DNA of 64,000 nt from Indibacter alkaliphilus LW1 (GTDB lineage Bacteria; Bacteroidota; Bacteroidia; Cytophagales; Cyclobacteriaceae): positions 1-64,000 of the forward strand of contig NZ_ALWO02000027.1 of assembly GCF_000295935.2 (NCBI RefSeq). The letters are read 5' to 3'. The notes beneath the pieces were generated by a model, which worked only from the letters and a program-made list of their open reading frames with translations, had not been told where the DNA came from and did not search any database. Within the stretch, counting starts at the first letter, position 1; each line of letters opens with the position of its first letter. Shown here one piece after another: positions 7,258 to 15,395 of this stretch. The position numbers and the translations under genes are program-made.

Positions 7258-8166
7258 ATGAAGACCTCAAAGAAAAAAACAACTGGAGATATTGCGGAAA
7301 TGGTAACGGCCATGATTATTGCAAAATTGGAAGAAGGGGTGATTCCTTGGAAAAAGCCCTGGAAAAACGGAGTGCTACCCCAGAATTTTCTGACAAAGAA
7401 AATATACAGGGGGATCAACCTGCTCATCCTTCACTCTTTTGGACATGAACTGCCCTATTACCTTACTTTTAAGCAAGTTCAGTCCATGGGAGGAAAAGTA
7501 AAGAAAGGGGCTACTTCCATTCCGATAACTTACTGGAACTATTACTATAAGCAGAAGGGATCAGGCAAAAGGATTTCAGATATAGAAGCTATGCAAATTG
7601 ATCATGCTCTTGTGGTGAAAACTGCATTTCTCAAATACTACAGGGTTTTTAATGTTGGAGATTGCGATGAGCTTGACCTTAGCGGCTTGGAAAACACCAA
7701 CCTTGGCAATAAACCTAAGATTGATCTTTGTGAGGAAATAGTTGGAACAATGCCCGACCCTCCAAAAATTTCCAATAGTGGAAGTGAAGCATATTATTCA
7801 CCGCTGACTGATGAGGTTTGTATCCCTGCAATTTCCAAGTTTGATTCTTCCGAAGCTTATTACAATGTGCTTTTTCATGAACTTGTTCATGCGACAGGAC
7901 ATGTGTCAAGGCTGAATAGAGAAGGAGTAAGTGTTAATCAGGGTTTTGGAAGCGAAGTATATTCAAAAGAGGAACTGATAGCTGAAATAGGTGCGGGAAT
8001 ACTTTCAGGATATGCCGGTATATCTGATGAAAAATTGCTGAGTAACTCAGCAGCATACATACAGGCCTGGCTGGAAAAACTCCGCTCAGACAAGAACCTG
8101 ATATTTGAAGCATCAGGTAAAGCACAGAAAGCAGTGGATTACATTCTGGATATATGTCCGTTTTAG
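7258..8166 (+). CDS. ArdC-type antirestriction protein (zincin-like metallopeptidase)
   Basis: A 302-residue protein starting at the ATG at 7258 (MKTSKKKTTGDIAEMV). The N-terminal part, about residues 5-130, is the ssDNA-binding ArdC domain with the typical GVIPWKKPW and FLTKKIYRGIN segments. The C-terminal part contains HELVHATGH at about residue 207, the HExxH zinc site of the zincin domain, followed by a downstream Glu region (EELIAEIGAGIL). ArdC proteins protect incoming single-stranded or newly replicated DNA from host restriction, and ride on plasmids and integrative elements. The location beside the mob genes fits. Confidence 0.88.
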   Translation: MKTSKKKTTGDIAEMVTAMIIAKLEEGVIPWKKPWKNGVLPQNFLTKKIYRGINLLILHSFGHELPYYLTFKQVQSMGGKVKKGATSIPITYWNYYYKQKGSGKRISDIEAMQIDHALVVKTAFLKYYRVFNVGDCDELDLSGLENTNLGNKPKIDLCEEIVGTMPDPPKISNSGSEAYYSPLTDEVCIPAISKFDSSEAYYNVLFHELVHATGHVSRLNREGVSVNQGFGSEVYSKEELIAEIGAGILSGYAGISDEKLLSNSAAYIQAWLEKLRSDKNLIFEASGKAQKAVDYILDICPF

Positions 8167-8172
8167 AATTAA

Positions 8173-8195
8173 GAAAAAGGGGTTTCCCCTTTTTT
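8173..8195 (+). terminator. Rho-independent terminator after ArdC gene
   Basis: AAAAAGGGG (8174-8182), a three-base loop and CCCCTTTTTT form a tight hairpin with a T tract, seven bases beyond the stop codon of the antirestriction gene. Confidence 0.85.
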
Positions 8196-8281
8196 AGTCA
8201 TTGAAAAGATAATTATGCTAACTCATATAGTTTGTCTTAAATCAAATTTTTTACTTTTACTGTATAACTTATGGTTAATAA

Positions 8282-8725
8282 ATGAAAGTAGCTTTTACTC
8301 CAATAGATACCATTGAAGAATTTTTAGTTTCAGAAGAGGGGGATAAGAAATTATTCGAACTGAAGGCATACCAATTACAGTTGGAAAAAATGTTTCAAAA
8401 ACTTTATGACCTGCCCATAAAGCTGACCCCTGAAGCAGTCAGGACTTATTTGGACTTACGTGGCTTGGACACAGAGCTGCATAGATTTTTACTTACTTCA
8501 GGGCTCATGCCTGCATTTGATTGGGGAAATTGGCTGGAAGGAAATGAAATCATTGAGGGTATTAGGAAATCACCTTCCATTAATCGCTTAAAGGCACTGA
8601 AACTTCTGAGTCTGATTTTAAAGCTTGATCAGCAAAAAAAAGGTAGGTTTGAACAAAGCCTGTATGATGGTCAGATCTTGTGGTTATTGGAGAATGTTTT
8701 TCAAGAAAATGATTCACATGATTAG
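8282..8725 (+). CDS. DUF6508-like protein
   Basis: A 147-residue soluble protein without signal peptide or membrane helices. The second half resembles what I recall of DUF6508: a start at FDWGNWLEG (about residue 80), then leucine-rich helices and a Q/R-S-L-Y-D-G-Q-I-L-W-L-L ending, parallel to the family's FDWxxWxEG ... SGxIxxIL pattern. No function is known for that domain. The gene has its own leader after the ArdC terminator. Such proteins occur in accessory DNA, so it may be the last gene of the mobilizable element. The family call is from memory. Confidence 0.5.
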   Translation: MKVAFTPIDTIEEFLVSEEGDKKLFELKAYQLQLEKMFQKLYDLPIKLTPEAVRTYLDLRGLDTELHRFLLTSGLMPAFDWGNWLEGNEIIEGIRKSPSINRLKALKLLSLILKLDQQKKGRFEQSLYDGQILWLLENVFQENDSHD

Positions 8726-8742
8726 GGATCTGACATAAATCC

Positions 8743-9087
8743 TCACATCTGTACCAGCCATTTTCCATCCACCTTGATAAGGTAGATAACCTGTATTTGT
8801 GCGTCCGGATTTTTGGGATCCCTGAGTTTGACCCAGGCCTTGTTGTTGACAATGGAATCCTTGTAGGCTTTGTAGGTAAAGTCTGGCGTGATATGCTCAC
8901 TCAGGCCCATTTTAAGGGCCATGTCTATCATGCTGCCCGTTGCCTCAGTAGCATATTTCTTGGCTTTTTCAGTGTTTCCTTTGGCCAGGTTTTCAGCAAA
9001 ATTCTGGGCCACAGATTTTGGGTTGGAATTGCAGGATACAAACAATAGAAGCACCAATAAGCTGGATAATTGGAGGAGGTTTTTCAT
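8743..9087 (-). CDS. DUF4878-like lipoprotein
   Basis: A 114-residue protein with a lipoprotein signal (hydrophobic LLVLLLFVSC, lipidated Cys near residue 19). The mature part begins with a helix NPKSVAQNFAENLAKGNTEKAKKYA and ends in a strand IYLIKVDGKWLV, the pattern of small NTF2-like DUF4878 lipoproteins in Bacteroidota. These are thought to sit in the outer or inner membrane, with no defined role. The gene converges with the DUF6508-like gene and probably marks the return to ordinary chromosome. Confidence 0.7.
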   Translation of the reverse strand: MKNLLQLSSLLVLLLFVSCNSNPKSVAQNFAENLAKGNTEKAKKYATEATGSMIDMALKMGLSEHITPDFTYKAYKDSIVNNKAWVKLRDPKNPDAQIQVIYLIKVDGKWLVQM

Positions 9088-9258
9088 TGGTTTTGAAGGT
9101 TTTAAGATTCAAGGAAAGAAAAATATTCTACAAAAAATGTCCAGTTTTGGACTTTTTTTCTCCTAAAATTTTTGTATGAAGAAGTGCTGAACTTGGATTT
9201 TGAATCTGATTTTGATCAATTTTTCGCTTTCCTTTGTTTCGATTCTATTTTTAGAACA

Positions 9259-9702
9259 TCAGTAAGTATGGTTCATGTTTTTAAAGAAGCCCCAAAGAAC
9301 CAAAAATAAAGTGGCCAACATGGCAAAAGACAATGCCACCAACAAGAAAGATATAACACCTTCAATAAAAGGGGCTCCTTCCATACCACCTGCAATTGGC
9401 ATCATTTTACCTGCTCCTGAAATAGCGGCAATGATCGCAGCCGCAATATTGGCAAAGGTTCCAAAAGCAACTAGCCAAAAAGTAATCCTGAAGAAGGTTC
9501 TGGATAAATGAAGCCTGTGCCAGATCAGCCCAAGAACTATTAGGAACATTCCATTCATAACTCCTTCCAGGTGTGCCGAAAGTCCCATTCTTGGATTGGT
9601 CATATTGTGAACAAAAAGCCCGGAAATAAGGCCTAGAAGGAAGAGTAACAGCCCTAAAAAGATCAATTGATTGGACTGATTTGATTTGAGTGATTCAGTC
9701 AT
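9259..9702 (-). CDS. Four-helix membrane protein, hydroxylaminobenzene mutase (HabA)-like
   Basis: A 147-residue protein with four hydrophobic helices (about residues 12-32, 48-64, 70-94, 112-140). The segment NPRMGLSAHLEGVMNGMFL between helices one and two is the signature I associate with HabA/HabB hydroxylaminobenzene mutase and related small membrane proteins. The enzyme rearranges hydroxylaminobenzene to 2-aminophenol in nitroaromatic degradation. Many family members occur outside such pathways, so the catalytic assignment should not be taken literally. It stands alone between the lipoprotein gene and the HTCS gene. Confidence 0.6.
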   Translation of the reverse strand: MTESLKSNQSNQLIFLGLLLFLLGLISGLFVHNMTNPRMGLSAHLEGVMNGMFLIVLGLIWHRLHLSRTFFRITFWLVAFGTFANIAAAIIAAISGAGKMMPIAGGMEGAPFIEGVISFLLVALSFAMLATLFLVLWGFFKNMNHTY

Positions 9703-9885
9703 GATGTAGGTTGATTTGGTGATACTTAAAGTTATGAAAAAAATTTTGAATCCTCTGAAAATGAGGTGGTTTAGCTGTACCTGATTGATCTGTGTTCCAA
9801 TTATTTTGCTGAATGAACGGAGAACATAAATCGCTCTTCATGAAAAAAATCAACTGTATCCAAAATATAAATTTTTCTGTTTCAC

Positions 9886-12800
9886 TTAAATTCTGTCAAG
9901 GGTTTTTGTTTGCTCATTTTGTGGGTTTTGTTGATAATCCCTAGGAGAAACACCATACTCCTTTTTAAAGCATTTTGCGAAATAGGAAAGGTTAGAAAAA
10001 CCAACTTCATACATGATTTCGGAAATATTTCCTTCTTTATTTCTAAAAAGAATGGAGGCCTTTTTCAATCTGTATTTCCGGATGATTTCTTTTGCTGAAT
10101 AATGGGTCAATGCCTTAAGTTTTCTATAGAGATGTGCAGTGCTCATGCCTATTTCCTCGCTTAGTAGCTCTACGGTAAACTCAGGGTTAGAAATATTGGC
10201 TTCTATTATGCCTACAACTTTTTTCACAAACTTATCATCTATGTTTTCACCTTCTTCTTTGAATTCCGGTTGCGTAATGATCTCGGCTTTGAAATAGTTT
10301 AGTAAAACATCTTTTCTTTTGATAAGCTGCTCAATGTTTGCTTTTAACAATTCCAGGTCAAAGGGCTTTGTTATGTAGGCATCTGCACCTGTTCTCAGCC
10401 CTTCCACTTTTTGTGAGGTAAGACTTTTTGCGGAAAGGAGTATGACACCGATATGACTTGTTTTTGGATTTTGTTTTACCTTTTTACACAAGGTCAACCC
10501 GTCCATAACGGGCATCATAATATCGCTGATAATCACTTCAGGAGTAAAGTTTCTGGTTTTATCCAATGCTTCCTGTCCATTCTGTGCCACCACAATGTGA
10601 TAACTTTCCCTTAAATGTAAAAGGAGATAATCAACCATATCGGGATAATCTTCCACTACCAAGATCACAGGCTTGGAAGTGTCAAAATCATATTCGTATT
10701 CCTCAAAGTTGTCAGCGTCCTTACTCACCAAAAGATTTATGGTTTCGTCTTTTTGCTCTACCTCAACAGGGAAATGTACATTGCCCAATGGCAAGGTGAC
10801 TGTAAAATAAGACCCTTCACCTGGCTGGCTCTCCACATTGACTTCTCCAAAGTGAAGTTTTGTATATTCCTTCACCATAGAAAGTCCAATGCCCGAACCT
10901 GAATCAACTTGTCTGCCTTGGGTGCCCTGATAGAAGCGGTCAAAAACCTTTGGTATCTCTTGAGGCTCTATTCCTATACCTGTATCATGGACCTGGATAT
11001 CTACTGCACCGTTCTTATAGTGATCTTTATCAGGGTGTTTTCTAATACTTAACTCAACAGCCCCCTGATCTGGGGTGAATTTGAATGCATTGGACAGCAG
11101 GTTGTAAAGTACCGTCTCAAGCTTCTCACTGTCTGCCCATATTTCACAGGATTCTATTTCTGAATTAAACCGGAAATTGATATTTTTTCTTGCAGCTTTG
11201 TCTTTAAACAGCTCACACACTTCCCTACTAAAGCTGACAAGGTCAAAAACCCGTACTTTCAGTTCGAAACTATCCTGCTCAAGTTTTCTGAAATCAAGAA
11301 TCTGATTGACAACCCTTAATAACCTATTGGAGTTTTTTTCAGCCAATCTAAGGAGTTCCTTGGATTTTAGGTCAAGTTCTTTTGAGCTAAGGGCCTGTTG
11401 GATAGGGGGAAGGATCAGACTGATAGGCGTCCTGAGTTCATGGGAAATGTTGGTGAAAAACTGTTGTTTGGTTTTTGCGATTTCCTCACTGTGCTGCTTC
11501 TCAATTTTGGCAAGGTTGACTTCATTTTTGAAGTGTATTCGCAAAGTGTAAAACCTGAAAGCGAAGGCCAACAATGCCAGGACAAGAAAAATATAAATGA
11601 CAATGAATGGGGTGCTTAAAAAAAGTGGTGGCTTGACTTCTATGTCCAAAGTATGGATTTCATCTGACCAAATACCATGATTGTTGCTCCCTTTGAGTTT
11701 TAAGATATATTTCCCTGAAGGAAGTTTGGAATAGACAGCTGTATTTGTGGAACCTGAAGCATATGACCAATCTTCATCAAATCCTTCAAGCTTGTAGGCA
11801 TAGATATTCCTTTTCGGTTGCCAATAATGCAGAGCAGAAAAATCAATTGCAAATGACCTTTGGGCATAATTCAGACTGAGCTTTTTCATGAATGCAATAT
11901 CCATGGGCAGTTCAAGGCCCGAATCCGTATTTTTTCCGGGAAGAATCCTTTCATTATTGATTCTAAGATTGGAGAAAAACAGTTTTGGCTTGAAGCTGCA
12001 GGCTTCTGCATCAGTGGCTAGCCTTATAAAACCGTTGTCCCCTCCAAAAAACAGCCTTCCCTCTTTATCCTTGGAAAAGCAGCCTTCAAAGAAACTTTTG
12101 ATAGGCAGTCCACTATCCAAAGGAAATAGTTCATAGGCATCCAATCCAGGCTTGAACTTAATCAAAAGCCCCGATGCGGCACCCCAAATATTTCCCTGAT
12201 TGTCCTCAGTGATACTGTTAAAAAGAAAATCTGAACCCATCTGTATAGGATGGTAAACAGCTTTGTCATTCTGTGGTTGGTACTCTATAAGTCCATTGGT
12301 AGTAGCAGCCCACAAAACTCCTTTTTTGGAAAAGTAAATGGCATTTAGGCTTCTTCTGTTTGACACTTCGTTAAAAATACTGACACTACTGTTTCTGTGT
12401 GTCTGTAAATCGATCCTAAACAATTCATCATAGTTGACAGCCCATAGGGCATTGGCCCCTGTAGCTACCTTTTCAGAACCTACCTCACTGGCTTTTTCAA
12501 AATATAAACTCTCGATATCATTCAATTTGCCTGATACTTTATATAAACCGCCTTCCCATGCACTTACCCAGAAAGTCCCATCACTCGCTTTTATAAATTT
12601 TGCGATGTAATTGCTGTCAAGTCCATTTTGGTTACCAGAACTTATCGAATGCATTTTTAAGATTTTCGGATCCCAGATATTGATCCCTCCAGCTGTTCCT
12701 ATCCAGATTCTTCCCAGATCATCTTCCTCTAATGCGTACACATTGTTAAGAAGGAGTTGCTTCCCCATTCCGGAGTGGATATCAAAAACTTCTTCCTTAC

Positions 12801-13950
12801 CATCAGGACTGATTCTTATTACTCCATTAAGAGTCGCCAACCAAGTATCTCCGTTTTTGGTATGCAGGATAGACTTTACCTGGCTTCCGATTTTTTGGTT
12901 ATTTTGCCTATGGTTGATCTCATGAAAGCTGTAAAAACTGTTGTTTTTGTTAGTGAAACTTAAACCGTTGGAAGTCACAAACCAAACCACCCCGCCAGAA
13001 TCCTCAAAAATTTGCCAATTGACATTGCTGCCTACTGAGTAGGCCAGTTCTGGATGGTTGAAAAGCTGCTTGATGTCACCATTTTCGGGGTTTAGAATGT
13101 TTATCCCGAAATCAGTCCCCAAAGCAAGGCTGCCATCGGTGGAAGTATAAATACTTTTTATTACCTCATTGCTTAAAGCTGTGTTTGCTTCGTTATAGGT
13201 TTTCTTTTCTCCGGTATGAATATGGAAGTGTACCAGACCGGTTTCAGTTCCAACCCACAACCACTCTGGGCTGTAGTTGTCGGGCTGTATGTCCATGATC
13301 AGGTTATTTTGGAGAGAAGGCTTGTAATTTTCTTTTAATTCGAACTGCTCAAACTTTTCGCTGCCCGGACTTAGTTTATTCAACTTGTCATATGTACCCA
13401 CCCAAAGGTTGTCAAAACGGTCCATAAAAACTGATCTGATCATGTTATGGCTTAACCCACTGTTTTCCCTGTCCAGTTTTCCTGTTTTTCCTTCCTTAAA
13501 GTAGAAAAGCCCCGCAGTGGTGCCTACCCAGACTGTACCCTTAGAATCCAAATAAATTGTTCTTACGGCAATGGAAGCGCCCAGCTCAACGGGAATTACC
13601 TCAAAATTGAAAATATTGATCTTCGAAAGACCTTTCCAGGTACCTATCCAAATTTCATCTCCAACAGCTTCCAGAGCACTTATTTCATTGGCTGCCAATA
13701 GTGGGAACACCTCTTTTTTGAAGTTCTGAAAACTGTTGCCATCATACCTGGAGACCCCGTTGGCAGTACCTACCCAAATAAAATCATTTTTATCCTGGGT
13801 AATCGCACTGATGGTGTTGGAAGGTAATCCGTCCTGAGTTGTTAAAGTGAAAAAATAGGGATTCTTTTGGGCATTGGCTGACCAGAAAAGAAGTAGAAAA
13901 GTACTAAATAAAAACACGAAGAACCTGTAAATCATTTTGGGTTTTGGCAA
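9886..13950 (-). CDS. Hybrid two-component system regulator (HTCS) of the galactan PUL
   Basis: A 1354-residue one-protein signalling system. In order: signal peptide (1-27), two periplasmic Reg_prop beta-propellers (about 30-690, with repeated IWIGTxxGL-type units), a Y_Y_Y domain (about 715-780), one membrane helix (about 787-810), HisKA with the phospho-acceptor in FFTNISHELRTP (near 838), HATPase (DTGIGI, GSGIGLSM), a receiver domain with Asp in ISDIMMPVMDG (near 1140), and an AraC-type HTH (about 1255-1345). HTCS proteins bind an oligosaccharide of the glycan being degraded and switch on the neighbouring PUL. It is divergent from the GH53 gene, so the galactan locus to the right is its likely target. 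Confidence 0.93.
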   Translation of the reverse strand: MPKPKMIYRFFVFLFSTFLLLFWSANAQKNPYFFTLTTQDGLPSNTISAITQDKNDFIWVGTANGVSRYDGNSFQNFKKEVFPLLAANEISALEAVGDEIWIGTWKGLSKINIFNFEVIPVELGASIAVRTIYLDSKGTVWVGTTAGLFYFKEGKTGKLDRENSGLSHNMIRSVFMDRFDNLWVGTYDKLNKLSPGSEKFEQFELKENYKPSLQNNLIMDIQPDNYSPEWLWVGTETGLVHFHIHTGEKKTYNEANTALSNEVIKSIYTSTDGSLALGTDFGINILNPENGDIKQLFNHPELAYSVGSNVNWQIFEDSGGVVWFVTSNGLSFTNKNNSFYSFHEINHRQNNQKIGSQVKSILHTKNGDTWLATLNGVIRISPDGKEEVFDIHSGMGKQLLLNNVYALEEDDLGRIWIGTAGGINIWDPKILKMHSISSGNQNGLDSNYIAKFIKASDGTFWVSAWEGGLYKVSGKLNDIESLYFEKASEVGSEKVATGANALWAVNYDELFRIDLQTHRNSSVSIFNEVSNRRSLNAIYFSKKGVLWAATTNGLIEYQPQNDKAVYHPIQMGSDFLFNSITEDNQGNIWGAASGLLIKFKPGLDAYELFPLDSGLPIKSFFEGCFSKDKEGRLFFGGDNGFIRLATDAEACSFKPKLFFSNLRINNERILPGKNTDSGLELPMDIAFMKKLSLNYAQRSFAIDFSALHYWQPKRNIYAYKLEGFDEDWSYASGSTNTAVYSKLPSGKYILKLKGSNNHGIWSDEIHTLDIEVKPPLFLSTPFIVIYIFLVLALLAFAFRFYTLRIHFKNEVNLAKIEKQHSEEIAKTKQQFFTNISHELRTPISLILPPIQQALSSKELDLKSKELLRLAEKNSNRLLRVVNQILDFRKLEQDSFELKVRVFDLVSFSREVCELFKDKAARKNINFRFNSEIESCEIWADSEKLETVLYNLLSNAFKFTPDQGAVELSIRKHPDKDHYKNGAVDIQVHDTGIGIEPQEIPKVFDRFYQGTQGRQVDSGSGIGLSMVKEYTKLHFGEVNVESQPGEGSYFTVTLPLGNVHFPVEVEQKDETINLLVSKDADNFEEYEYDFDTSKPVILVVEDYPDMVDYLLLHLRESYHIVVAQNGQEALDKTRNFTPEVIISDIMMPVMDGLTLCKKVKQNPKTSHIGVILLSAKSLTSQKVEGLRTGADAYITKPFDLELLKANIEQLIKRKDVLLNYFKAEIITQPEFKEEGENIDDKFVKKVVGIIEANISNPEFTVELLSEEIGMSTAHLYRKLKALTHYSAKEIIRKYRLKKASILFRNKEGNISEIMYEVGFSNLSYFAKCFKKEYGVSPRDYQQNPQNEQTKTLDRI

Positions 13951-14186
13951 GGTTTATAAACTAAACACAGGTTTTTGGATCTTGAATTTTTCGAATTGTT
14001 CCCTCCTTGATCCAAGGTTAATAATAAGTCTTTTGAAGTGAAAAATCAGCATTTTTTTTAGCTGTGAATGATTTGTGTCATTATCTGTACGATTTGAATC
14101 GATGCTTGGTCTCAATAAAAAGTACTTTTGAGTATCTACTTTCCAAGACTATTGTCAGGAAAGCAAACCCAAAATACCCAAACCCA
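13951..14186. promoter_or_regulatory. Divergent promoter region, HTCS / GH53
   Basis: The 236 bases between the HTCS start and the GH53 start must contain both promoters. TACTTTTG at 14123-14130 fits the Bacteroidota -7 element TAnnTTTG, 56 bases before the GH53 start, but no TTTG stands at the usual spacing upstream. The HTCS binding site is expected here; I could not pick it out. Confidence 0.35.
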
Positions 14187-15395
14187 ATGACCGGAATAAA
14201 AAAGACTTTTTATTTTGTTCTTTTTGTTGCAATGCTGTGCATGGCATGTGATCAAGATACTGGACAAACTCCTGAAGTGGAGGAACCGCATGATCAGGAA
14301 GTGGATTTTTTATTTGGCGCAGATCTTTCCTATCTCAACCAAATCCTGGATCACGGAGGAATTTACAGTGTAGGTGGAGAACAACAGGACCCCTACAGGA
14401 TATTTGCTGAAGCCGGAACACAATTGGCCAGGTTTAGAATTTGGCATAATCCACTATGGACAGCTGAAATTTATGGAAGGGAAACACCTCTATATAATGA
14501 CTTAGAGGATGTCGAATCGTCCATAGGTAAGGCAAAATCTGAAGGAATGGAAATTCTCCTTGATTTTCACTATTCAGATGTTTGGGCTGATCCTGGAAGA
14601 CAGGAAATTCCAGCAGCATGGAGGGAAATAGAAAGTCTTGAAGTACTACAGGACTCCATTTATCAATATACCTACAAGACCTTGAAATATCTAGGATCAA
14701 AAGGCCTTTTCCCTGAATATGTTCAGATAGGTAATGAAACCAACTGTGGTATGTTCTTTACCGATGCACCGGAGAATTTCCCGAAGCTGAACGTCTGTGA
14801 GGGGAACTGGCAGAATTTTAAATCAGTAGCAAAAGCTGCTGTAAATGCAGTTCATGATGCTGCCGGTCATTCCGAAATCAAAGTTATTTTTCATGTGGCC
14901 GATCCCGAAAATCTGGACTGGTGGTTTGAAAATTTTACCGGATCGCCCAATGAAGTGGATTTTGATATTATTGGCTTTTCCTATTATCCCTTATGGCATA
15001 CCGCGATTTCCCTCACCCAGTTGGAAAGTGCTGTTTCCCGTATCAAATCAAGATTCGCTAAGGATATAATGATGCTGGAAACCGCCTATCCGTGGACTTT
15101 GGAAGGTAACGATGACTATACTAATATTTTTGGGGGACAAGCTCCTCTTCCCGGCTTTCCTTATACCATTGAGGGACAAAGAGAAATCATGGTTAGTATG
15201 TCCGAAAGTATGATCAATGCAGGTGGTTTGGGTATCATCTATTGGGAGCCAGGATGGATATCTTCTGATATGAAAGATTTATGGGGAACAGGTTCTTCCT
15301 GGGAAAACTGTGCTTTTTTTGACTTTGAAGGAAATCTCCATGAAGGAGCTGATTATGTGAACTTGTTGAATAATAAATATAAAATCAATCCATGA
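14187..15395 (+). CDS. GH53 arabinogalactan endo-beta-1,4-galactanase, lipoprotein
   Basis: A 402-residue enzyme starting at the ATG at 14187; the frame is open upstream, but this start gives a proper lipoprotein signal (FYFVLFVAMLCMAC). The GH53 fold is evident from FLFGADLSYLNQI, FRIWHNP and LDFHYSDVWADPGRQ. The acid/base Glu is in QIGNETNCGM (near residue 183) and the nucleophile in MMLETAYPW (near 298). The enzyme cuts internal beta-1,4-galactosyl linkages in type I (arabino)galactan side chains of pectin. Anchoring at the cell surface would generate oligosaccharides for the SusC/SusD pair downstream. Its stop overlaps the next start (ATGA). Confidence 0.92.
   Translation: MTGIKKTFYFVLFVAMLCMACDQDTGQTPEVEEPHDQEVDFLFGADLSYLNQILDHGGIYSVGGEQQDPYRIFAEAGTQLARFRIWHNPLWTAEIYGRETPLYNDLEDVESSIGKAKSEGMEILLDFHYSDVWADPGRQEIPAAWREIESLEVLQDSIYQYTYKTLKYLGSKGLFPEYVQIGNETNCGMFFTDAPENFPKLNVCEGNWQNFKSVAKAAVNAVHDAAGHSEIKVIFHVADPENLDWWFENFTGSPNEVDFDIIGFSYYPLWHTAISLTQLESAVSRIKSRFAKDIMMLETAYPWTLEGNDDYTNIFGGQAPLPGFPYTIEGQREIMVSMSESMINAGGLGIIYWEPGWISSDMKDLWGTGSSWENCAFFDFEGNLHEGADYVNLLNNKYKINP

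Noticed and set aside
14064-14186. Upstream extension of the GH53 gene
   Set aside because: It would place about 41 residues before a good lipoprotein signal peptide.
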